NCBI GenBank assembly: GCA_007570785.1
Contig: ML664161.1
Coordinates: 10,958,454-11,022,453 of the forward strand
Origin: Antilocapra americana
Taxonomy: Eukaryota > Chordata > Mammalia > Artiodactyla > Antilocapridae
Length of the DNA: 64,000 nt
Direction: 5' to 3'
Under the pieces are notes generated by a model, which worked only from the letters and a program-made list of their open reading frames with translations, was not told the origin of the DNA and ran no database searches. This document shows positions 54,140 to 64,000 of this stretch, one piece after another (the first letter of the stretch is position 1; each line of letters opens with the position of its first letter). Position numbers and translations under genes: made by a program.

Positions 54140-56357
54140 AGTCAGTTCAGTAACTCAGTCATGTCTGACTCTTTCTGACCCCATGGGCTGCAGCACACCA
54201 GCTTCCCTGTCCATCACCAACTCCTGGAGTCTACTCAAACCCATGTCCATCGAGTCGGTGATACCATTCATCCTCTGTCATCCCCTTCTTCTCCTGCCCC
54301 CAGTCCTTCCCAGCATCAGGAGCTTTTCCAATGAGTCGACTCTTTGCATGAGGTGGCCAAGGTACTGGAACTTCAGCTTCAACATCAGTCCTTCCAATGA
54401 ACACCCAGGACTGATCTCCTTTAGCATGGACTGGTTGGATCTCCTTGCAGTCCAAGGGACTCTCAAGAGTCTTCTCCAACACCACAGTTCAAAAGCATCA
54501 ATTCTTCAGTGCCCAGCTTTCTTTATAGTCCAACTCTCACATCCATACGTGACTACTGGAAAAACCATAGCTTTTACTATACAGACCTTTGTTGACAAAG
54601 TGATGTCTCTTTTTTTTAATATGCTGTCTACGTTTGTCATAGCTTTCCTTCCAAGTAACACACGTCTTTTAATTTCATGGCTACAGTCACCATCTGTAGT
54701 AATTTTGGAGCCCAAGAAAATAAAATCTGTCACTGTTTCCATTGTTTCCCATCGATTGGCCATGAAATGATGGGACTGGATGTCACCTTAGTTTCTTTAG
54801 TCTTGAGTTTTAAGCCAGATTTTTCACTCTCTTTTTCCACACTCATCAAGAGGCTCTTTAGTTCCTCTTCACTTTCTGCCATCAGAGTGATATCATCTGC
54901 ATATCTGAGGTTGCTGATATTTCTCCCAGCAATCTTGACTCCAGCTTGTGCGTCATCCAACCCAGCATTTCCCATGGTGTTCTCTGCATATAAGTTAAAT
55001 AAGTGTGGTGACAGTATACAGTCTTGATGTACTACTTGTGAACCAGTCCATTGTTCCATGTCTGGTTCCAACTATTGCTTCTTGACCTGCATACAGATTT
55101 CTCAGGAGACAGGTAAGGTGGTCTGGTATCCCCATCTCTTTAGGAATTTTCTAGTTTTTTTGTAATCAACATAGGCAAAGGCTGTAGCACAGCCAATGAA
55201 GCAGAAACATATGTTTTTCTGGAAGTCCCTTGCCTTTTCTGTAATCCAACAGATATTGGCAGTTTAGACTCTGGTTCCTCTTCCTTTTCTAAATCCAGCT
55301 TGTATATCTGGAATTTCCTAGTTCACGTACAGTTGGAACCTAGCTTGAAGGATTTTGAACATTAACTTGCTAGTATGTGAAATGAGTGCAACTGTACAGT
55401 AGTTTGAAAATTCTTTGGCATTGCCTGTCTTGGAGATTGGAGTAAAAACTGCCCTTTCCCAGTCCTATGGCCACTGCCAACTTTTCCAAATTTGCTGGCC
55501 TATTGAATGCAGCGTTTTAACAGCATCATCTTTTAGGATTTGAAATAGCTCAATTGGAATTCCATGCTTCCTAAGGCCCACTTGACTTCATACTAGTTGG
55601 TTATCCACGTCATTAAGAGCTTTTTTTTTTTTTTTTAAATAGATCTTCTGTGTATTCCTGCCACCTCTTCTTAATCTTTTCTGCTTCTGTTAGGTCCTTG
55701 CGATTTCTGTCCTTTATTGCACCCATCTTTGCAAGAAATGTTCCCTTGGTATCTCCAATTTTCTTGGTGAGATCTCTAGTCTTTCCCATTCTATTGTCTT
55801 TCTCCATTTCTTTGCATATTTCACTTAAACAAGGGCTTCTTACCTCCGCTTGCTACTCTCTGGAATTCTGTACTCAGCTGGGTATATCGTGTCCTTTCTC
55901 CCTTGCTTTTCACTTCTCATCTTTCCTCAGCTGTTTGTAAGTCCTCCTCAGACAACCACTTTGCCTTCTTTCATTTCTTTTTCTTTGGGATAGTTTTGGT
56001 CACTGCCTCCTGTACAATGTTTTAAATCTCTCTCCATAGTTCTTCAGGCACTCTGTCGACCAGATCTAATCCCTTGAATCTGTTCATCACCTCCCCTATA
56101 TAATCATAAGGGATTTGATTTAGGTCATACCTGAATGGCCTAATGGTTTTCCCTACTTTCTTGAATTTAAGTCTGAATTTTGCAATAAGGAGATGATGAG
56201 CTGAGCTACAGTCAGCTCCAGATCTTGTTTTTGCTGACTGTATAGAGCTTCTTCATATTCAGCTACAAAGAATATAATCAATCTGATTTTGGTATTGACT
56301 ATTTAATGATATCCATGCATAGAGTCAACTCTTGAGCTGTTGGAAGAGGGTGTTTGT
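54140..56357 (-). mobile_element. BovB LINE, 2.2 kb, antisense, 5'-truncated in the endonuclease region
   Basis: On the minus strand the copy starts within the endonuclease part (complement of 'ctcttccaacagctcaag' near 56345) and runs through the linker, RT and C-terminus to the tail (54140-54180). Fragments of the frame: 'MGKTRDLTKKIGDTKGTF' (55613-55807) and the RT palm with intact YADD at 54892-54903 followed by 'ITLMAESEEELKSLLM' (54730-55071). The rest lies in 54506-54763 ('FLGSKITTDGDCSHEIKRR'). Several shifts separate these, and a 17-T run at about 55620-55636 replaces normal sequence. Not functional. Confidence 0.95.
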
Positions 56358-56959
56358 TTAAATGGTCTGTATTTATTTTAATTTTCTCTTATATATTTAG
56401 TCCATTCAAATTTTGTTGGTGGTACTGTTGTCAGTGGTTTGCTCTACGCTGTTATTAAATTCAGTTTTATATTTCCAGTAAAAATTGATATAGTACTAAT
56501 TAGAGAAACTTTGAAAAACACAAAAGAGTATATTTTAAGTAAGGATAAAAGCATTAGTTTCCTTTATTGTTAGGATACCTTGTTCCACTCATTTATTAAT
56601 GCATAGGTTTTGGTTTTAAATAATTTGATCAAATTGTATATAAACATTGTAAGATATTTTTCAACTTAACATTATATGAGAAGCGTTTCCTTTTGTTAGC
56701 TACTCAGATTATTTTCCATTTTGATTATTTTAAGTAACACTCCAGTGATCCCTTTATAATAGTGGAATTAACTGGTCAACATTTGTTGATACATATTTAA
56801 CAACATTGCTAAATTAAGTTCCAAGTGTTCCAGTAGTTTATATTCATATTTATTAAAGTATATGTTTCATTACATTCTTGACAAGGATTCTTTAAAATTC
56901 TGATAATTTAATAGTTAAAATATAAAGTTTCTCATCTTATCCTATTTACAGTCATTTTA
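56358..56959. other. Unassigned AT-rich sequence
   Basis: Reads like decayed antisense L1 in places ('gttgttagctactcagattattttcc', 'ttaacattatatgagaagc') but no firm call. Confidence 0.4.
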
Positions 56960-56970
56960 TTACTTGTAAG

Positions 56971-57181
56971 GGCTTCCCTGATGGCTCAGATGATAAAGAA
57001 TCTGTCTGTAATGCAAGACACCCAGATTTGATCCCTGGGTTGGGAAGATCCCCCTGAGAAGGAAATGGCAACCTTTCCTGTATTCTTGCCTGGATATAAC
57101 CCCATGGACAGAAGAGCCTGGTGGCCTACAGTCCATGGGATTGTGAAGAGTCAGACAGGACTGAGCGACTAACACTTTCAC
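56971..57181 (+). mobile_element. Bov-tA SINE with perfect 11-bp target-site duplication
   Basis: Head 'ggcttccctgatggctcag', B-box region 'gatttgatccctgggttggg', tail 'gtcagacaggactgagcgac'. It is flanked by the exact repeat TTACTTGTAAG at 56960-56970 and 57182-57192, and it sits 40 bp from an antisense BovB 3' end. Confidence 0.97.
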
Positions 57182-57218
57182 TTACTTGTAAGATTAGACA
57201 TTGTTTTATAGGCTTATT

Positions 57219-57685
57219 CAGTTCAGTTTAGTTCAGTCACTCAGTCGTGTCCGACTCTTTGGGACCCCATGAATTGCAGCACGCCAGGCCTCCCTGTCCA
57301 TCACCAACTCCCGGCGTCTACCCAAACCCATGTCCATCGATTTGGTGATGCCATTCAGCCACCTCATCCTCTGTCGTCCTCTCCTTCTCCTGCCCCCAGT
57401 CCTTCCCAGCATTAGGGTCTTTTCTAATCGGTCAACACTTCGCATGAGGTGGCCAAGGTACTGGAACTTCAGCTTCAACATCAGTCCATCCAATGAACAC
57501 CCAGGACTGATCTCCTTTAGGATGGACTGGTTGGATCTTCTTGCAGTCCAAGGGACTCTCAAGAGTCTTCTCCAACACCACAGTTCAAAAGCATCAATTC
57601 TTCGGTGCTTAGCTTTCTTCACAGCCCAACATCCATACATGATTACTGGAAAAACCATAGCCTTGACTAGATGGACCTTTGTCGA
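57219..57685 (-). mobile_element. BovB LINE 3' end, antisense
   Basis: Complement of the tail (CAGTTCAGTTTAGTTCAGT) followed by the ORF2 C-terminus. The minus frame 57233-57658 stays open for 141 codons: '[21 protein letters not shown]', '[20 protein letters not shown]', '[20 protein letters not shown]'. The codons for Glu-Ser in the usual 'YGCESW' are deleted ('[10 protein letters not shown]'). 5'-truncated. Confidence 0.96.
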
Positions 57686-59384
57686 ATCAATTATTTATCT
57701 TCTGTTGACATTTATTAATTGTTTCAATTCTTTAGTTTTAGTCCTCACCAATACTATTTTCATCTACTAATATTCTGATTACCATCCCTCATTTATTAAG
57801 GGCTTTGCTAAATCACTCAGACTTGCTTAAGTTCCGCAGTTATCCTGACTATCTACCAATGTCCATCTAATTTCTTTGCCTCTCATTTTATCGGCTTCCT
57901 TACTGCCAACAACTTCCATTTCTACTTCACATTTGCCACACTCTCCTGTCTCACTCGTCACTGCAAATGCTTCATAAAGTCATAATTTCACAATTTCCTC
58001 TGCCCTTAACCTTGTTCGTCCTTCCAGCTCTCCTACTTCATTATTACCATAATACTTTAACTTCATCTAATTTCCAAGTACTTAAGAATCATCAGCATTC
58101 TCTCTTGCCATCAAATCTATTTGTAATCTATCTGTAAAACACCCTTTACCTTCAGGTCCCTCATCAACTCCATGTAATATTTTCATAGTTATCCTTTAGT
58201 CCCTTAGCTCTCTGACTCATTTATCTTCTATTATATATTTTCTTAAAAAATTCAATCTAGCTTAGTTTACCTGTCCTCCTCCTCTCTGACCAAACTTGGC
58301 TTGATGAGCTCTCCTGATGATTAGCACTGTTAAAAAATTCAAGGTCTTTTCCCTCAACTGGGCTTTCAGTGCTTCTCAGGAATCCTGTATATTTCCTCTA
58401 GTTGCTCTTACTTTCTCCAGCTGTAAACAATTAATACAATAAACTTTCTTCACTTTCTCAAACTACCCAGATAGCTCCACTAGCTAATATGCTTGGCAGA
58501 TAGAAGATTACAATAAATGTTTGTGGAATAAATGCTAAAGAGCATTACATTTCAGTGTGATAAACCTTGATACCTGAGCTTCATGAAGTCAAGGGAAAAA
58601 CCTGTACCATTCTTCTAGAACTATAGGCATAACTGAACAATGTCCTAAAGAACATACCTGAGCCATCCATCTACTTTGTGATAACAAAGATAACACACAA
58701 ACATAAGAATAAGGTAGCATGCACTTGCCTGTTTCCTAATTATATAGTGTATTTTTTGTAGGTTTAGCTTTTACAGGCCCAGAAATGTTTATAAAGGGAC
58801 AGAGAACCCCCCTAATTACTCTAAAGAATTCCAATATATAAATTAGTTTTCCTTTTAAATTACTTATAAGTATAGTATCTGTGTATATTTGTATTTTGCT
58901 TTATTCAAGTTTCTTTAGTTGAGGTTAGAAAGAAAACTGCATATTTCACAAACTTTAAAGCCTTTCACTTTGTGGCAACATTAAGGATAGTGATTTGCAT
59001 TCTAAAAGATTGTCATTAGTAGACATAAAATAGTATTTCTTCCATAAAACTGTTATTCTTACCTAATTACTTGATTATTCATGAGTCTAAAAATTTTATT
59101 CTTAAATTATTTGGGAATAATTAAATAATTATAAAATAATTATTAAAATTCTTAAATAATTAAATTAAATTATTATATTTTACATTAATTTTAACACAAG
59201 ACACAAGAGCTATAAGTGCATTGTCTGTATGGATTGTTATAACTTCATATCATCTATAAGAATAGATTCTCTAAAAAATATCAAATATATACTGAAACTT
59301 GAAATTCATTGTTTTATGCACCAGATGTCACTGTTTCTCCATGCTAGTAAAACAGATCAACAAATTTTGGCAGTTAAAAAACCT
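57686..59384. other. Unassigned AT- and C/T-rich sequence
   Basis: 57840-58300 is C/T-biased on this strand and might be a very old LINE fragment, but no motif is secure. 59095-59190 is an A/T low-complexity stretch of TAAT-type units. Confidence 0.4.
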
Positions 59385-59927
59385 AATTTACCCTATATTT
59401 CTATTCTTAAGTCTATACCCAATGAAAATATGTAAGTATGTAAACCAAGATAAGACCAAAAATGTTCATGGTGGTACTACACATAATATTAAAACTAGAA
59501 ATTACCCAAATAAATAACATTCAAGAGTAGAATGGATAAAGCACCAGTGGTGTATAGTCACAATGGAATACTATACAGCAATGAGAATTAAAAAGTCTGC
59601 AACCACACAGGACAAATCTCAAAAACATGTTGAGTGGTAGAAGTCAGATAAAAGAATATATTGTAAAATTCCATATATTTTATAAAGTTCAAAAATGCAC
59701 AACACTAATCTATGATTTAGAAGTCAGATTAGTGGTTAACCTTGAGGAGAGATTGTTCCTGGAAGAAGCCAAAAGGGAACGTCTGAGAGTACAAGTACTT
59801 TTCTCTCTTTTGACCTGGCTGGTGATTAGGTTATAGGGATTTATTCAATTCACTGAGCTATAAGTTTATGATGTAGACAATTCTATTTATGTATGCTATA
59901 CCTTAAAAGTTCAATAAAAAAACAAGA
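59385..59927 (+). mobile_element. Old L1 (L1M-type) 3' end, sense
   Basis: 'gtctatacccaatgaaaatatg', 'gaatggataaagcaccagtgg', 'cacaatggaatactatacagcaatgag', 'tgttgagtggtagaagtcag' and 'ctataccttaaaagttcaataaa' follow the ORF2 end and 3' UTR of an old L1 in order. Confidence 0.88.
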
Positions 59928-61399
59928 TCGATTGAAACTAGGTTAATAAACCCTCTGAAGATTTACTCAAAATATAATCCAAATGCAATGATTAAATATG
60001 TTGACTAACATGCAATAATTCCTGAGATTTTTCCTTCAGTTGATTGCAAATTCCCAAATATTTCACTTGATTCCCATAGTTGCTCCCTGCAAAAAGAGAA
60101 ATCCCTTTGTCACAACTCCTGGTTCATCATGCTGTGTGTCCTCTTCTTCATTGCTCACCTCCATTCTTGGTTATCTCAATGATTTCCTCTCTATTGACAC
60201 TGTCTCCACAGCAAATAAACCTGTTTAAGTTTTTTCCATCTTCAAAAACAAAAATATCCTTTCTGCCTCTCTCCTCCCTCTAGTTAGTATGCCATTGTCA
60301 GGGTAGAACAATGCTTTTTCCCTACCCTCTTATCTTCAGTGCTTGGGGGTCTGCAAATTACATTGAAAAAAGGTAGATTAGTAAGAAAAAGATCTTCCTT
60401 ACTAAAAGATTAGTAAGATTCTTTCACAGCCAGGCATCTTTTTTTCCATATCCTTGTCTCCCAAGAATATCTCCCATGGCAACACAAAAGTTCATGAAAA
60501 TTGTTCTCCCTAAGGTCACAAGTAGCCTCCGTATTGCAATTAGATTTTGTGTTACTTCCTGAAGCATTTTATACTATTGACAACTATTTCTTGGGTATGG
60601 CTAAGCTATCTGAAACAATGATAAATCATCACCTAATGTGTAATGGGGGAAATTTTAGTTCTATGTAATAATTTAAGCAACATCATTAGATCTTATTTAT
60701 TTAAGGCAAAAGTCCCTAATTTGTCAGATATCTGTTGCCATCTGAGAAACCTCTCCAAGATGACATTTAGGTACAGGGTAGCATGCTGCTTATTGCGTCT
60801 TTTTAGCAATGAAAAAAAATAGAGATTCTTTAATCCATGTAATGTTCTTGTGCTGTTTTGGCACTTTTCTCTCCTCTTAAGAGTATTTCTTTCTGATTAC
60901 TCTTCCCTTTAATGGCATTTGTGGCTGAAATCTGAAGAATATAAATCAGAGGTTTTCCATGAGGGCAGGACTACCCTCCAGGGGAGGTTGTGGAAATATT
61001 GGAGGGAGGAGAAAGTAATGCTTTTTGTCACAATCATTAGGAGATAATACTGGTATTTATTTTAGTGGAAGCAGGGTTGTTAGATATTCCACACAATCAA
61101 GAATTGCTCAACATCCCATAAGACCTTAAAATGTACCACCAAATGTTCCCATAGATTAAAAACCTTTTATAATAATTGGACTCTGAAACCTAACTTCATT
61201 GTATGTATATATTAAAAACTATATTTCTTGCAAGTTTAATGTACACTGAATTTTCCGGTAAAGCTGTTACTTTGTAAACTGAGAGAAAATTTAGCTAAGA
61301 GCATTTACCACTGCTGAAATTCACAGTGATAGTACTACTTATAATAATTGATTTTTCATTAAAACATGCCTCATCTGTCCAGATTTGATGGCTGCATTT
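59928..61399. other. Mostly unassigned; possible L2 remnant
   Basis: 60100-60600 has C/T-rich text reminiscent of L2 ('tgttctccctaaggtcacaagtagcctccg', 'gcattttatactattgacaactatttcttgg'), with an unexplained 'attagtaag'-rich patch at 60375-60420. The rest is unrecognised. Confidence 0.4.
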
Positions 61400-61492
61400 C
61401 TTGGTTCAGAGGATCTTCCCGACTGAGAGATTGAACCTGCATCTCTTGCATCATCAGGCAGTTCTTTACCATTGCATCATCTGGGAAGCCCA
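61400..61492 (-). mobile_element. Bov-tA SINE fragment, antisense
   Basis: Only the head half remains: complement of 'ggatcttcccgactgagagattgaac' to 'catcatctgggaagccc'. Confidence 0.88.
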
Positions 61493-63689
61493 ATGTATAA
61501 TGAGTCTACCTAAGCTACGGTTCAGTATCAGATGTAGTTGAGTCTATTGTCTCATGAACTAGGGAGATAAAATATAAATATTGGTTTATAAAATATAAAC
61601 CAATATCAAATCTGGTTTCTGTTTTTGCTTATTGATATTTTTCTTTGCAGAATTTCTGTTGAACAATCAGGATGAGAGGACATCATATATGCAAGCAAAG
61701 CTGTTTCAGTATTTCAGTGGTATATATATATATATATAAAATTTCCAGAAGTAAAAATGCAAGCAAAGCTGTTTCAGTATTTCAGTGGTCCTTGGGAATG
61801 CTCAGAAAGTGTCTTTTTTCTCTTTTGCCTCCAGTTAGGAATCCAAAAGATATGTTATTAGAAAATTATATCCTTAACCATACAAAGTGACTTTTCAGCC
61901 AACTACTTACATTACTAAGATCTTTGAAAAGTTATACCACTTTTCAGATAACTACTTTTTCTCAGTATTACAATTTATTTTTAACCCCAAAATATCTTAA
62001 ACAAAATGTTTTTTATTTGTCTTCAAGCAAAGACATGTTGATTTATTTATCATAAGATCTTTTAGAGAGAGAATATCATGTGAAACACTTGAATTATGCA
62101 CTATATTTACTCAAAAGGTATAAAGAGGTGGCATCTTTGATTTTTTTGATGTATTGTGTCCTTGGACTATGTCCACATGTTTTGTAGCACTCACATTTTG
62201 AGGCTATTTTGTCCTAAGCATTTTCATCCTAAAGATGTTTGCCTGAGCTATAACTTAAGTATAGTCTTATGTAAAATAGCCATGAGCTTCAGAAGGACTG
62301 AAAAAATGATTTGAAAATGATGTGAAAATAAGGATGCACCTGCCAAAGAATGATTCCTTTGCACCTCAGTTCTCTTCTACTAATCACTGTATTTTACCAA
62401 GTCCTATGTCTTTCTATCAGCAAATACAGTAAAGTATAGCTACATTACATTTTAGGTACAAGCTATGTTTACTTTCAAATTTTTAAATATTACCTATTTT
62501 TGTTGTTTGATTGAATAATGTTTTTCTATCTGTGAACATTCTTTGATTGTCTTAGAGTAAGATAGAGCACATCATAAAATTTTCCATTTAAACTACTGGA
62601 AAAATGTTTTAAGAACTTTCATGTTAAACAGTTTTCCGGGGAAAACTGAAGCTGTTCAGCAAAGGATAAACATAATTTTCCTTGACTTGTAAACATGAAC
62701 TCAGATAGTTTCTCTCCTACTTCCCCAGGATTATGTCTGCAGAGTTCCCACTGTACAATATAAATCTTAAGAGGTACTGTTAATGTGACCTGTGATTTCA
62801 ATTACTACTTGAGTCCCTTTTTCTTACCTAGAGAACACAAAATGAAAAGAATCTTTCCTCTAAACATGATATTTTAGTTCAAATATTCTCTCTTGCTAAC
62901 TAACAATCACAGTCAGGAATTCCTGGTAATATTTCATATGTTATGCCTTAATTACCAGAAAATTGATAAATTAAGGAAAGGACAAATTAGGAAATTAAAG
63001 TACAAATTAATATTGCCACTGATAAATCTTGCCTGCATTTGCTAATAAAAGTGGAGGATAGAAATTACTCTAAGAGATAAGAATGAGAACATAAAAATGA
63101 CTAATTTCCTATCTGTGGTTTAATTTTTTTTCTTTTATCCCTATCTATCACTTGCCTCCCCATTCCCATTTTGAAATAAAAATCTTAAGGGAAAATTAAT
63201 AATTAACATCATACTAATGTGTATGTGTATGAAAATATAGTCGTTTAAAGAAAACATTGTTAAACATTGTTAGGTTTAGCATTCTATTAGTTACCCCGGT
63301 TATACAATGTAAAATTGCATTTGATTAAAAATTACTTTTGCACAATTATATTGCATTTTCAACCAGATATTGTTTTATTTCAATTTTATTTTCCTTTAAA
63401 TTTAGGCAATGATTTTATGTTAGAATCTAAACAGTTATATTTTATGGGCAGAAACACTATCCCTTATATCTGTTCAGCTACAGTTTAACAATGAGCTTCC
63501 CAAGCTCCATCTGTCACCCTGTTACATTCTCTTAACTTTGATGATCGTGTATGAGATTAAGTTGCAAAAGTAGTCTTTTTTCCCCATAATCTGAGAAAAA
63601 TGAAGAGCTATAATATGAACTCATGTGAATGCAATGTGCTAGAACAACTTGTTTCTTATTTCACAACCACTGACAAAGTTATTGCATAT
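61493..63689. other. Unassigned AT-rich sequence with local duplications
   Basis: No gene or interspersed repeat is recognised over 2.2 kb. A 33-bp direct duplication flanks a (TA)n run at 61689-61789, and a 10-bp tandem duplication lies at about 63253-63272. Confidence 0.5.
61689..61789 (+). repeat. 33-bp exact direct repeat around a TA microsatellite
   Basis: The 33 bases at 61689-61721 are repeated without change at 61757-61789. The 35 bases between them begin with (TA)9. The unit starts ATGCAAGCAAAGC and ends TTCAGTGGT. Confidence 0.97.
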
Positions 63690-63960
63690 TTGCAGAACAC
63701 CTGGTACTGTGCTGAGAATTGAGCATTGAAAGGAAATAAATGCAGACAGAATATCTGCCTTTTTGGATATCAAATCTAGTACAGAAAATAGATAATAACC
63801 AAGTAAACTACTAAGTACACAATAACAGTTGATGGTAAGTGGTATGAATCAGACATGTACAGAAAGAGAGGATGATAGTGAGGGTGATCAGGGTAAGTTT
63901 CCCTGACTTAAAACCTGAAAGTTGAGAAGTAATCTGCCATTTTATTAACTGGAACAGAAG
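63690..63960 (-). mobile_element. L2 LINE 3' end, antisense
   Basis: 'cacctggtactgtgctgag', 'gataataaccaagtaaactac', 'gggtgatcagggtaagtttccctgac' and 'tgaaagttgagaagtaat' match the complement of the L2 3' region ('ccaggcactgtgctag...ggtcagggaaggcttcc...'). Confidence 0.7.
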
Positions 63961-64000
63961 AACACCACTGCAATGAGAGAGAACAGCATACATCCAAAGA

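Overview
This window looks like intergenic or deep-intronic nuclear DNA from a bovid ruminant (cattle, sheep, goat or buffalo type). The diagnosis rests on the repeats. There are many copies of the BovB (RTE-type) LINE, of the BovB-related SINEs Bov-tA and Bov-A2, of tRNA-Glu-derived CHR-type SINEs, and of the ruminant lineage of L1. Older mammal-wide repeats (L2, MIR, old L1, MaLR-type LTRs, hAT MITEs) form a background. I cannot tell the bovid genera apart from sequence alone. By my hand-drawn boundaries, roughly 40-45 percent of the window is recognisable transposon sequence.

I find no host protein-coding gene, rRNA, tRNA gene or CRISPR array that I can support. The long open frames are almost all pieces of BovB or L1 ORF2 (endonuclease and reverse transcriptase) or SINE read-through. 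The non-repeat frames that remain (around 20.14, 33.1, 40.8-41.3 and 46.6-47.1 kb) are short and unrecognised, and are listed only as observations.

Layout. 0-5 kb: Bov-tA, a 5'-truncated antisense BovB with target-site duplications (TSDs), then an old LTR-like element split by a sense BovB 3' end. 5-13.5 kb: CHR SINE, old LTR-like pieces, an old L1 interrupted by a solo retroviral LTR, a ruminant L1 3' end, then L2 and MaLR remnants. 13.5-22.5 kb: Bov-tA, long decayed L2 copies, a BovB 3' end, and a large repeat-poor stretch. 22.5-30.7 kb: a CHR SINE split by a Bov-A2 dimer, two antisense Bov-tA copies, and the longest BovB, about 3.1 kb with endonuclease and RT regions, disabled by a stop, frameshifts and loss of a catalytic histidine. 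30.7-45 kb: a 5'-truncated L1 with a perfect 13-bp TSD, an internally deleted BovB with TSDs, a MaLR LTR split by Bov-tA, an hAT MITE nested in L2, a compound microsatellite, and several SINEs. 45-64 kb: old antisense L1s carrying SINE insertions, a 2.2 kb antisense BovB, another BovB 3' end, an old L1 3' end, and a largely unique AT-rich tail with a 33-bp direct duplication.

The window therefore reads as a layered record of retrotransposition, in which the order of insertions can often be read from nesting and TSDs. I looked for a novel functional system and did not find one. The best leads are structural: interrupted elements, two perfect hairpins, a G-quadruplex-type tract, one possible signal-peptide exon, and unexplained inserts.
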